Part shown: one piece after another, positions 1 through 7,627 of the stretch | Layout: each line of letters begins with the position of its first letter | Position numbering within the stretch: position 1 is the stretch's first letter | Source: Deltaproteobacteria bacterium | GTDB lineage: Bacteria > Desulfobacterota > DSM-4660 > Desulfatiglandales > B25-G16 | Assembly: GCA_019310725.1 (NCBI GenBank) | Contig: JAFDDT010000014.1 | Coordinates: forward strand, 1 to 39,578 | Reading direction: 5' to 3' | Length of the DNA: 39,578 nt | Made by a program: the position numbers and the translations under genes | Notes under the pieces: generated by a model | The model's database searches: none | What the model was told of the DNA's origin: nothing | What the model saw: only the letters and a program-made list of their open reading frames with translations

Positions 1-32
1 TGTTTTTGCGTAAAATGGTTCTTCTTTCTCAT
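1..32 (-). CDS. Transposase N-terminus (partial, runs off the left edge)
   Basis: The minus strand has an AGGAGG ribosome binding site at about 38-43 followed by ATG at 32-30 and the reading MRKKNHFTQK to the window edge. This start resembles the helix-turn-helix transposase proteins that begin MRKKxxFTxxxK (IS3/IS66-type orfA). Only ten codons are visible, so the family call rests on a short similarity plus a very good ribosome binding site. Confidence 0.5.
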   Translation of the reverse strand, partial: MRKKNHFTQK

Positions 33-49
33 CGCACTTCCTCCTTTCA

Positions 50-63
50 TTTCTCCGGAGAAA
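50..63. repeat. 14-bp perfect palindrome between divergent genes
   Basis: TTTCTCCGGAGAAA is a perfect inverted repeat lying between the divergent transposase fragment and the small protein at 81. It could be an operator or the inner part of an insertion-sequence end; on the plus strand it is followed a few bases later by a T run. Confidence 0.4.
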
Positions 64-80
64 GTGTTACCCTTTTTTAA

Positions 81-359
81 GTGAATTTTTACGGATTCTT
101 AGTAGCAGATACAGTTAAGAAGTTGAGCGAGATTATAACCTATGCGACCTCAGTAGCAGCAGGTATGCCTACAGATTCGGTCCCTGCATGCTGGCGCCGG
201 CCCAAGAGGAAACCATGCAGGGGGATCCTCGATATAGATCTTGATAAAACTACGCACCAAATACATTGGTTTTGCAGCATCTGCGGGGATGAGGGGGTCG
301 TAACCGGTTGGGAAAATCTAATTTGGGATATGTCAGATCGTCCTGTCACAACTCATTAA
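81..359 (+). CDS. Small zinc-ribbon-like hypothetical protein
   Basis: A 92-residue protein. The centre and C-terminal half carry paired cysteines: PACWRRPKRKPC and then CSICGDEG followed by TGWENLIWD. This arrangement (basic stretch, CxxCGDEG, GWE) matches, from memory, a family of short conserved hypothetical proteins common in syntrophic and sulfate-reducing deltaproteobacteria, often near mobile elements. The CxxC pair plus the earlier cysteines suggest metal binding. The start is a GTG without a good ribosome binding site, so the N-terminal 25-30 residues are uncertain. No function can be given. Confidence 0.6.
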   Translation: MNFYGFLVADTVKKLSEIITYATSVAAGMPTDSVPACWRRPKRKPCRGILDIDLDKTTHQIHWFCSICGDEGVVTGWENLIWDMSDRPVTTH

Positions 360-366
360 GAAAAAA

Positions 367-381
367 CTTATGGCATAAGTT
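367..381. terminator. Possible weak terminator after the zinc-ribbon gene
   Basis: ACTTATGGCATAAGT is a 7-bp stem with a one-base centre that begins eight bases after the stop codon at 359. It is followed by TGAGTTTTC, a poor T tract. It could be a terminator or only a small palindrome. Confidence 0.25.
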
Positions 382-593
382 GAGTTTTCATATACAACAT
401 GTGGGTATTTCCGTAGGTTTTGTGAAACGGAAACTGGGTCAGAGTACCAGGCATAAGTAAATAAGTATTCCTTTTTCTTTTCCGAATACGACACTCTCCA
501 GTGTAGCCTATTGAATCCCATCCTGGTTACAAATACTTAATTATTTATGCCCCATTTAATATCTCCAAATCAAGGGGGGACTTTCAAAGGACC

Positions 594-770
594 ATGGGTA
601 TTCCTACTGTTGTCACAGTTAAAGGCATAGAAAAGGAGATTATAGAATTTAAGAATTTAGGGATTCAGAAATTTGCGGTGCTGATTTGCCAGGACTTAGA
701 ACAAAACCCTATGGTCTCCAAATTGCAGGAGCTGAGATCTGATCATATGACTGTTACATTGAGGCTTTGA
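594..770 (+). CDS. Short hypothetical protein, 58 aa
   Basis: An ATG at 594, preceded by AAAGG at 586-590 (a close spacing), opens a 58-codon frame ending TGA at 768-770. The product begins MGIPTVVTVKG and ends MTVTLRL. Its alternating charged and hydrophobic pattern looks protein-like, with no cysteine motif, signal peptide or membrane segment. I do not recognise a family. It could be a remnant of a longer gene, since the region to the left is rich in mobile-element debris. Confidence 0.35.
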   Translation: MGIPTVVTVKGIEKEIIEFKNLGIQKFAVLICQDLEQNPMVSKLQELRSDHMTVTLRL

Positions 771-921
771 TGTGGCCCACCAATATTCCTTTGATTCTCT
801 GATTGGCCGAGTGAATATGACAATGAATTCCGATTGAAATATCCAATAGATTGGGTTTATCTGAAATTGACTAACTCAGTTAGTATCAAATATTGAATAA
901 GAATCGACTTGTCTTAATTAT

Positions 922-950
922 TTGACCCAATTTGATAAAATAGATATTAT
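922..950 (+). promoter_or_regulatory. Sigma70-type promoter for the BrnT/BrnA pair
   Basis: TTGACC at 922-927 is followed after exactly 17 bases by TATTAT at 945-950. This is a near-consensus sigma70 promoter about 80 bp upstream of the toxin start at 1029. A palindrome, ACTAAC-TCA-GTTAGT at 870-884, lies just upstream and could bind a regulator; that part is inference. Confidence 0.55.
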
Positions 951-1028
951 ACAAGAGCTTAGGGAAAAAGGCTGAGTATGCTCAATAATTAATGGTAGGT
1001 GCAAGAGCTAAGGGCTATATAGGGCTAA

Positions 1029-1542
<514 letters not shown>

Positions 1543-1788
1543 GACGCTGAGATTTTCCGCTAAAACTATTTATCACAAGATGTTATCCACAAGCTTGAGA
1601 GATCCTTGATTCTGAGGATAAGCGTTTGAAATATTCAGGAACTATCTTATTTCTCAAAACCCATCTTCCACATGACTATCTGTCAGATTGCATCGAGACT
1701 TCTCTGGGATAGGTGTCCGATGAAAAACGCCAAGTCGTGACACAGCTTTTACCGCCTTTTCTTAAAAAAGCATAGTTTCAAATTTCCT

Positions 1789-2403
1789 TTAGACAAACCT
1801 TATCCTTGAAACAATATCTAAGAAAAACTCCTGAGACCAGATAGATAAGTTCTCCGGATTCTTGACAAAAGGCTCCACCTCCTTTCGGGCCTGGCCCACA
1901 TTCAAGCTATGTATCGCATAAATGAGCAAGTCCTTAAATCTCTCAGATGTCAAAGCTGCACCTTCTGTCCAATCTCTGGTCTGACGCATTCTCTGTTCAA
2001 GATGGTAGAGGTGCAGCTCGGGATGATTAGCGGCATACCACACGAGATCGTGCCAGTCTCGTCCCTTATCTTTCCATCTTCGGCAGAGGATGGCGTGCAT
2101 TTTGCCTGCAAACAAGTCCGGAAGCACAAAGGCACGAACCGAAAAAGGTATAGGTTGTAAGAGGTAACGGGTCTGTGTTGTAAAACCCGGAGGCGGGTCG
2201 GAATCCACCTCCAGCCTAATCTTCAGGATCTGGCCCTTGGGAATCGCCTTCAGTGCCTCCTCGCCTGTTGCGATAACGAGGAGTTGATTCCAGGTATCTG
2301 CCTTGAGAAAGGCAGATTGAACCGGCGTCTGTATGGCCTTGTCGATTCTTTCAACCCGTACATAAAAACCAAAGCCTTTGGTCTCTCTTTCCAGGAATCC
2401 AGC
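1789..2403 (-). pseudogene. AbiEii/AbiGii-type nucleotidyltransferase toxin, N-terminus lost
   Basis: On the minus strand the frame is open from about 2403 to the stop at 1789. The reading includes FLERETKGFGFYVRVERI, LKIRLEVDSDPPPGF, the block YLLQPIPFSVRAFVLPDLFAGKMHAILCRR, then GRDWHDLVWY and a C-terminus WSQEFFLDIVSRIRFV. This matches the C-terminal two thirds of the AbiEii/AbiGii toxin family (phage abortive infection, type IV toxin-antitoxin). Full proteins are around 280-300 residues and start with the nucleotidyltransferase domain; here only about 205 residues remain, an in-frame stop lies just upstream, and there is no plausible start or AbiEi antitoxin. Taken as an inactive remnant. 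An ATG at 2208 could still give a 139-residue fragment. Confidence 0.7.
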
Positions 2404-2734
2404 TATAGGCGTCTATGTAGTGCAAGATCGTAAATTTTCAGCCGAATTTTCGGTTTCATCAATGTTTTCTGCTCATTATCACCTGATGCTGGATCCTGGT
2501 CTCTGGATGCTTGTTGCAGCGAAGTGGAAATCCCGGCTTTAGCTGGAATGAAATAAGCAATTCGTTATTATGCAGCTTCCTGAAGGGACACAGCCTCCGC
2601 TATCAATTTGACTCTGCTGCGGGTTTGTTTCGGTGGCCAAAGCTTTTCCGGCCTTTGAATTCTCCACAACATAGTAGCCTAGGTGCGCCCAAAATGCTCA
2701 CGGATAGAACAAAATCGACTTTTTGCGAATCCAT
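2404..2734. other. Intergenic stretch with no recognised gene
   Basis: Between the AbiEii remnant and the repeat beside pgk I see no credible gene on either strand. Short frames exist but lack ribosome binding sites and do not read like proteins. The sequence probably includes the place where the 5' part of the AbiEii gene was lost. Confidence 0.4.
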
Positions 2735-2873
2735 CAATCTTGGGGAAGTGGAAGATAAGCGATGTCAGCTTTTTGAGCCCTAAAGGTGAGTTTTGACCTC
2801 GCCTGGAGCGAGCGTTAGATTTATCAAGAAACGTTTCAGACTGAGAAAAAAGGGATTTTGGCAACAGTCTGTT
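2735..2873. repeat. Interspersed palindromic repeat, copy A (left end missing)
   Basis: About 139 bases closely match 12945-13084. Shared blocks include GTGGAAGATAAGCGATGTCA, TTTGAGCCCTAAAGG and GAGTTTTGAC. The centre holds GCGATGTCA...TTTTGACCTCGC, a slightly damaged version of the perfect 10-bp stem in copy B. The right end, AAAGGGATTTTGGCAACAG, is a diverged form of copy B's terminal inverted repeat; the left terminal repeat is not found here. It lies five bases from the pgk stop codon, so it may also end pgk transcripts. Confidence 0.7.
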
Positions 2874-2878
2874 GAAGC

Positions 2879-4063
2879 CTACCCGGCCCGATCGAGTGCA
2901 GCAACAGCAGGCAGAGTTTTGCCTTCCATCAGGTCAAGAAATGCTCCACCGCCGGTGGAGATGTAGGTGATTCTATAGCTCTCACCAGCCCTGTGAATGG
3001 CCACATCCGTGGATCCACCTCCTACAATGGTGAGGGCATAGGAGTTGGCCACATAATTCACCATCGCCGAGGTGCCCCGACTGAAGGCATCCATTTCAAA
3101 CACACCCATGGGCCCATTCCAGATGATGGTTTTGGCACTGGCCAAAACCTCTGAATAAAGGAGGGAGGTAGCCGGCCCGATATCCATTATCAGCCATTCC
3201 GGAGGTATTTCCTGGATGGGCGTGATCTTGGTTTCTGCATCAGCATCAAAACGGTCAGCCACTACGGCGTCAACAGGAATGTAGAAACCGGTTCCCTTCT
3301 GGGTGGCCTTTTTCATAAGAGAACGCGCTTCCCACAAGAGGTCATTTTCAACAAAGGACTCCCCCACATCATAATCCACACTTTTCAAAAATGTATTGGC
3401 CATTGCTCCGCCGATCAAGAATTTGTCAACGAGATGAAACAAGTTTTCCAAGGCGGCGAGCTTGCTCGAAACCTTAGCTCCTCCAATAATCGCTACCAAG
3501 GGGCGTGCCGGTTCCTTCAGGGCCTGCGTGAAATAGTTGAACTCCTTCTTCAAGAGAAAACCTGCTACGCATACCGGGGCAAACTGGGTAATGGCGACCA
3601 CGGATGCGTTTTCGCGATGTGCCACCGCGAAAGCGTCGTTCACGTATACCTCACATAAAGAGGCCAATTTTTTTGCAAAGGCATTGTCGTTTTCCTGTTC
3701 ACCGAGATGAAAGCGGAGATTTTCCAGAAGCAAGACATCTCCCCGCTGCATCTGCTTTATCATAGCATCGACCTCGGGGCCGATGCAGTCAGAGGCAAAT
3801 TGAACATCCTTTTGCAAAAGCCGGGTAAGGCGTTTGGCCACCGGCGCAAGACTTAACTCCGGGACTACCTTCCCCTCTGGCCGGCCCATGTGCGAGGCCA
3901 CGATCACTTTTGCGTGCTCGTCAAGGGCATAGTTTATGGTAGGAAGAACAGCCCTGATGCGGGTGTCATCGATTATGTTCTGGTTCTCATCAAGGGGTAC
4001 ATTCAGATCCACCCTGATAAGCAACTTTTTACCCGAAATATCTATATCCTTGATTGTTATCAT
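2879..4063 (-). CDS. pgk: Phosphoglycerate kinase
   Basis: A 394-residue protein, the normal bacterial length. It converts 1,3-bisphosphoglycerate and ADP to 3-phosphoglycerate and ATP in glycolysis/gluconeogenesis. Visible family motifs in order: RVDLNVPLD (residues 17-25), [35 protein letters not shown], a [10 protein letters not shown] block, WNGPMGVFE, and the nucleotide-loop region VGGGSTDVA followed by [14 protein letters not shown]. The VGGGST loop replaces the common GGGDS/GGGDT, a modest variation also seen in some lineages. The start ATG at 4063 is preceded by AGGAGAAGGA. Unlike many genomes, neither gap nor tpiA is adjacent; the gene stands alone between accessory sequence. Confidence 0.97.
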   Translation of the reverse strand: MITIKDIDISGKKLLIRVDLNVPLDENQNIIDDTRIRAVLPTINYALDEHAKVIVASHMGRPEGKVVPELSLAPVAKRLTRLLQKDVQFASDCIGPEVDAMIKQMQRGDVLLLENLRFHLGEQENDNAFAKKLASLCEVYVNDAFAVAHRENASVVAITQFAPVCVAGFLLKKEFNYFTQALKEPARPLVAIIGGAKVSSKLAALENLFHLVDKFLIGGAMANTFLKSVDYDVGESFVENDLLWEARSLMKKATQKGTGFYIPVDAVVADRFDADAETKITPIQEIPPEWLIMDIGPATSLLYSEVLASAKTIIWNGPMGVFEMDAFSRGTSAMVNYVANSYALTIVGGGSTDVAIHRAGESYRITYISTGGGAFLDLMEGKTLPAVAALDRAG

Positions 4064-4628
4064 GGCTTCCTTCTCCTGTTTGAACCTTGTCTGTTTCGCA
4101 TTCTTTCTATCGTGCGACAGAGGCCTTTCTTCTCACTACCGTCCTCAAAACCCCATTCACCTCTCTCTATAAACGGTATCCCAACATTCCTCCAGGCAGA
4201 GGTCTCGGGTCCATCAACCGAAACGTCTGATGTGCTTCAAAGGTTATCCTTTCCCCCGGGAAAGAGGTGATTCAAATCAAGACATCGCGACAGAGGTGGT
4301 AACGATTTTCGTGTGCTATTTGGTCTCCATTTGACTGAAAATCGAGTGCAATCCATAGAAGATCCAGCCATCACGAAACGTCTACGAAAAAAGTGCGGGG
4401 CAGTGAACTGTTATGGCACCAGTCGCCACGTAAACTCATAGCATGTTCCTAAGTCTTTCACAAGAAGGAAGTGATCCAGGCACACAAGAAAAGCCTGTGG
4501 TACTGTACTTCTTTTTTTGCTCCTGTATGCGTTTTTTGGTTTTACAAATGATAGGATTTTTTGATATATTAATTCTTGTGTAACTTACGAAATCTTTCAG
4601 AACGTCAAGAAGGAGCTGTATTGGTGAA
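4064..4628. other. Intergenic region upstream of pgk
   Basis: About 565 bases with no gene I can support. Frames present on the plus strand up to 4270 overlap the pgk 5' end and do not read like proteins. The region must carry the pgk promoter (minus strand), but I could not pick a convincing -35/-10 pair. 4500-4600 is AT-rich. Confidence 0.4.
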
Positions 4629-4862
4629 ATGACAAGGCTTAGTAAGCAATGCTGGAGATGCAAGTATTTCTCTGACAATCTGCCTGGGCATTTTAAGGCC
4701 ATTGCAAATGCATCGGGGGAGAATAAAAAAAGTTGCACCCACGGAGAGAGCCCTTCTGCACCACCTCCGTGTCCTCAATACATATCTTTGAAAAAAGACA
4801 AGACCAAATCTTCCCATTTTTCCAGCGGGGTTTGGGGGAGCTGGAAAAAGATGGCTTCTTGA
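4629..4862 (+). CDS. Small cysteine-containing hypothetical protein
   Basis: A 77-residue frame with ATG at 4629 and AAGGAG at 4610-4615, a slightly long spacing. It has CWRCKYF near the N-terminus and CTHGESPSAPPPCPQY in the middle: four cysteines as CxxC, C, C, reminiscent of small metal-binding proteins in anaerobes. The C-terminal 25 residues, rich in Ser, Lys and Trp, look less protein-like. No close family is recognised, and it may be a non-coding frame. The Cys spacing and ribosome binding site are the only support. Confidence 0.4.
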   Translation: MTRLSKQCWRCKYFSDNLPGHFKAIANASGENKKSCTHGESPSAPPPCPQYISLKKDKTKSSHFSSGVWGSWKKMAS

Positions 4863-5152
4863 GGAAGCCCCCTCCCCTCCCTCCTGCCAGGTATGTAAAA
4901 CTTTACCAATAAGGTGAAACTCAGTTACTCAAAAAGGTGGCGCTGTTTTACCTATTCTCGATATCAATTCCGAGGGTCTAACGTAACTATCTGAGATTTC
5001 ATATTATTTTCCCGGAGGGGAGATTAGCATGCTTTTTGCTGATGAAAAAAAGTATATGAACTCTCTTTGCCCCTTATCCCTAATTAATGGTTTAATCCCA
5101 TGAAAAACCTCTGCCCAGATTAAAATGGCCAGACATCAAAGATAGGGTTGGT

Positions 5153-5368
5153 GTGCCTCTGTCTCTCATGCTCAGGAGCCTTGAAAGAATGAAGACTGGA
5201 GACGATGTATTTATTTACCGGGACCCTGTTACCAAGATAGTACTAGAAGGCAAGGCAATCCTGGTAGAAAAACTACCCTGTAGTCCACATCATGTTGAAC
5301 ATCTGGAGGTTTGGCTTGTCAAAATGGATACCGGCGAAGAAAAAATCTGTTACATCTCTCCCAAGTAA
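5153..5368 (+). CDS. Conserved-looking hypothetical protein, 71 aa
   Basis: Begins with GTG at 5153; an internal ATG at codon 6 is an alternative start. The product contains MKTGDDVFIYRDP, LEGKAILVEKL and LEVWLVKMDTGEEKICYI, an all-beta pattern of short strands that reads like a genuine small protein domain. I have the impression of similar short proteins in other deltaproteobacteria but cannot name a family. It has no signal peptide or membrane segment. It is isolated: 290 bases of empty sequence precede it and the next gene points toward it. Confidence 0.6.
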   Translation: MPLSLMLRSLERMKTGDDVFIYRDPVTKIVLEGKAILVEKLPCSPHHVEHLEVWLVKMDTGEEKICYISPK

Positions 5369-5535
5369 CTCGTGCAGAAAAGGAGTTACTTCCATTAATA
5401 ACCTGGGCAGAGGGCTGGCTGGGTCATTTGCTGAATAGCAACCACCATGGCTCAGTCGGGCTTGCAGGATTCAGAAGGGCACCTGGGGATTAGTCATCGA
5501 AAAATCCAGTCACCGAGGGCTGTAAAACGGCCGGT

Positions 5536-6561
5536 TTACGATAATTTGAGTTGCTCGTCCACCCATTCGAGGTTTTCTTTGATCAGATCCGGTATAGCAA
5601 GCCCATAAGGGCATCGGGTCATGCATTCACCGCAATCGGAGCAGTGTCTGGCTTTGTCAATGGCTCTTGCAAGCCACCCTCCTCGTATCGTTTCTTTTCC
5701 CATTCTTTTGACTACAGAACGTATGCCCAGAATCATCTGAATGGCGATACCCTCGGTGCACGGCTGACAGTAATCGCACCGCCTACAGAAGCTTTTTCCA
5801 TATGTTCTTCTGATTTCATCGATCTCCCTTTTCTCCTCATCGTCTAACTGATAGTTACCTTGAAAGATCTCCCAGTTCTCATCGAAGAGCTCTTTATGCT
5901 CCACACCAGCAATGACCACAATGCCTGGTTGGGATAGCACATACTTGAGAGCCAGCCGAGCGCTATCGATGACCCCCCCGGAGAAAGGCTTCATGCCAAT
6001 AACCCCGATTCTTTTTTCAATAGCCTTTGGCATGATCTTTTCCCCTGCCAAAGGCTCGAGAAAGCTGAAGCAGACCATAATTGTCTCAAAAAGGCCATCA
6101 TCGAGAATGCGATCCAGTAGATCCAAGCTGTGGCTGGTTATCCCGATATGTCCAATCAATCCCTCCTCCTTTGCCCGAATCAAACCTTGAAACGCACCCT
6201 TTGAGGAAATCACCTGCTCGTAGTCCTGTTCATCCCTGACAAAATGACATTGATAAAGGTCAACAGATTCCATTTGAAGCTCCTTCAAGCTCTTCTCCAG
6301 ATCTGCCCGAACACCATCCGATGACCTCCTTTGAGACTTGGAGGCCACAACCACTCTTTTCTCTGTTTGTTGCAAGGCCTTGCCGATTCGCCGCTCGCTA
6401 TTTGTATAGGCCCTGGATGTATCGATAAAATCCACCCCTCTTTCCACGGCGTGCAAAACCATTTCAACTGCCTGAGCCTCACTAACCCTCTGAATCGGGA
6501 TTCCTCCAAAACCGAGCCTTTCCACTTCAATACCTGTTTTCCCAAGTACGGTTCGCCCCAT
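5536..6561 (-). CDS. Aldo/keto reductase with C-terminal iron-sulfur domain
   Basis: A 341-residue protein. Residues 1-250 form the AKR barrel (NAD(P)H-dependent carbonyl reduction) with the catalytic tetrad visible as Asp47, Tyr52, Lys75 and His106 (DFIDTSRAYT, VASKSQR, YQCHF). The C-terminal 90 residues carry two cysteine clusters: CRRCDYCQPC (259-268) and CSDCGECMTRCP (307-318), the second a canonical 4Fe-4S motif. This fusion architecture is typical of a family frequent in strict anaerobes, where electrons may come from ferredoxin-like carriers; the substrate is unknown. ATG 6561 is used. The gene is monocistronic and convergent with the small gene at 5153. Confidence 0.92.
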   Translation of the reverse strand: MGRTVLGKTGIEVERLGFGGIPIQRVSEAQAVEMVLHAVERGVDFIDTSRAYTNSERRIGKALQQTEKRVVVASKSQRRSSDGVRADLEKSLKELQMESVDLYQCHFVRDEQDYEQVISSKGAFQGLIRAKEEGLIGHIGITSHSLDLLDRILDDGLFETIMVCFSFLEPLAGEKIMPKAIEKRIGVIGMKPFSGGVIDSARLALKYVLSQPGIVVIAGVEHKELFDENWEIFQGNYQLDDEEKREIDEIRRTYGKSFCRRCDYCQPCTEGIAIQMILGIRSVVKRMGKETIRGGWLARAIDKARHCSDCGECMTRCPYGLAIPDLIKENLEWVDEQLKLS

Positions 6562-6584
6562 ACCCTTCTCCTTTTTTCTTAGAC

Positions 6585-6650
6585 GTTCACAGGTTCAGGG
6601 TTGGCCTTTTTTGTTAACCCTCACTAACCCAGAACTCTGAACCTATGAAC
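6585..6650. repeat. Inverted repeat upstream of the aldo/keto reductase
   Basis: GTTCACAGGTTCAGGGTT (6585-6602) pairs with AACTCTGAACCTATGAAC (6633-6650) at 16 of 18 positions around a 30-base loop. A related AACCnTGAACnnTGAAC sequence occurs at 19687-19718, between the histidine kinase and response regulator. This points to a dispersed palindromic repeat family rather than a gene-specific operator. Confidence 0.55.
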
Positions 6651-6731
6651 CCTGATGTTTCAGATTGCCGATCTTATTTAAATTACCATACACAGGGTTC
6701 TGAGTCCACTGCCAAAGGGAGTTGAGCAGGG

Positions 6732-6808
6732 CTATGTCATTGTGAAACCTAACCCATTGATTCTCAAACTTCTTGCAGCGTATAGGTATCTTTTTTTGGT
6801 TATGCCCT
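6732..6808. repeat. Interspersed repeat, matches the left arm of the 13.1-kb palindrome
   Basis: About 77 bases resemble 13143-13219, sharing GTGAAACCTAACC, ATTGATT, CTTCTTGCAG, a GTAT-GGT-TCTTTTTTTGG core and TATGCCC. The inverted partner arm that follows at 13313 is absent here, so this is a partial copy. Just downstream, CAGGGTCG (6908-6915) and CGACCCTG (6933-6940) form a separate 8-bp hairpin. Confidence 0.6.
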
Positions 6809-6968
6809 TTGACTTTGTCCTGGGGAGGTGAGACAGCCTATTCGAGCGGGATAAACCAATCATCCCATAACCGTTTCACCCAGTCAGCTCCCTTCGGGTC
6901 TGAGCCTCAGGGTCGAAGACTGCAGGCTCTAGCGACCCTGAACAATGTCGAGGGGGTGGAGATAATAG

Positions 6969-7016
6969 TTGACAAAAAATAGTATCACTGGTATTTTAAA
7001 TCAAACGTTCGTTTGA
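6969..7016 (+). promoter_or_regulatory. Sigma70 promoter with TetR-type palindromic operator
   Basis: TTGACA (6969-6974), a 17-base spacer and TATTTT (6992-6997) form a strong promoter. At the expected transcription start lies TCAAACGTTCGTTTGA (7001-7016), a perfect 16-bp inverted repeat (TCAAACG-TT-CGTTTGA). The TetR-family gene begins 20 bases later. Position and symmetry strongly suggest autoregulation and control of the electron-transfer genes downstream; an acyl-CoA ligand is likely by analogy with FadR/PsrA-type TetR proteins. Confidence 0.75.
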
Positions 7017-7035
7017 AAAACATCAAGGGTAAAAC

Positions 7036-7617
7036 ATGCCGAGGTCACGAAACCTGCAAAAGACTGAAGAAATCTATCAGGTTATAGCCCGTCTCTTTGC
7101 ATACAGGGGCTACCATTTCACCTCCATGCGGGAAATTGCCCGGGAGTTGGGCATGAACCAGTCCTCCCTTTATTACTATTTTGCGAGCAAGCAAGACATT
7201 CTTTTCACTTTGATGAACGATGCTATGGATGATGCCCTGGCAATTCTGGAAGACATTTCCTCTACAAACCTTTTGCCCGAAGACAGATTAAATAGAGTTC
7301 TTAGCTTCTATACCCAGTACTATACAGGAGATCAGGAGAGGCTCATCTTGCTCATCAATGAGATGAATTCTCTCAACGAGGAGTACCGCTCCATCCTGGT
7401 GGAGAAGCAAAGACGATATGTCCGACTGGTTAAGTCAATTTTAGAAGAACTTGCCGCCCAGGATAAGATCAAAAAGATCGACCCAGCAATTGCGACCTTT
7501 GCTTTTTTCGGCATGGTCCATTATACGATTAGATGGTACCACAAGGATGGCCCTGTCTCACTGGGCCAGTTGGCAGATGCATTCGTTGAGATCTTTACCA
7601 AGGGAGTTTTGAAGTAA
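7036..7617 (+). CDS. TetR/AcrR family transcriptional regulator
   Basis: A 193-residue protein of normal TetR size. Residues 8-55 are the helix-turn-helix domain (IYQVIARLFAYRGYHFTSMR, then IARELGMNQSSLYYYFASKQD). The rest is a helical ligand-binding domain without a recognisable ligand motif. It is the first gene of the unit leading into the ETF oxidoreductase, etfB and etfA (10-base gap to the next gene), and has the palindrome at 7001-7016 over its own promoter. A role as an acyl-CoA-responsive repressor of the fatty-acid oxidation genes is inferred from context. Confidence 0.9.
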   Translation: MPRSRNLQKTEEIYQVIARLFAYRGYHFTSMREIARELGMNQSSLYYYFASKQDILFTLMNDAMDDALAILEDISSTNLLPEDRLNRVLSFYTQYYTGDQERLILLINEMNSLNEEYRSILVEKQRRYVRLVKSILEELAAQDKIKKIDPAIATFAFFGMVHYTIRWYHKDGPVSLGQLADAFVEIFTKGVLK

Positions 7618-7627
7618 TTTATTTATC

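Noticed and set aside
6773-6982. A 69-codon frame before the TetR gene
   Set aside because: It is made of dispersed repeat and hairpin sequence, including SEPQGRRLQ-like repeat translation, and has no ribosome binding site.
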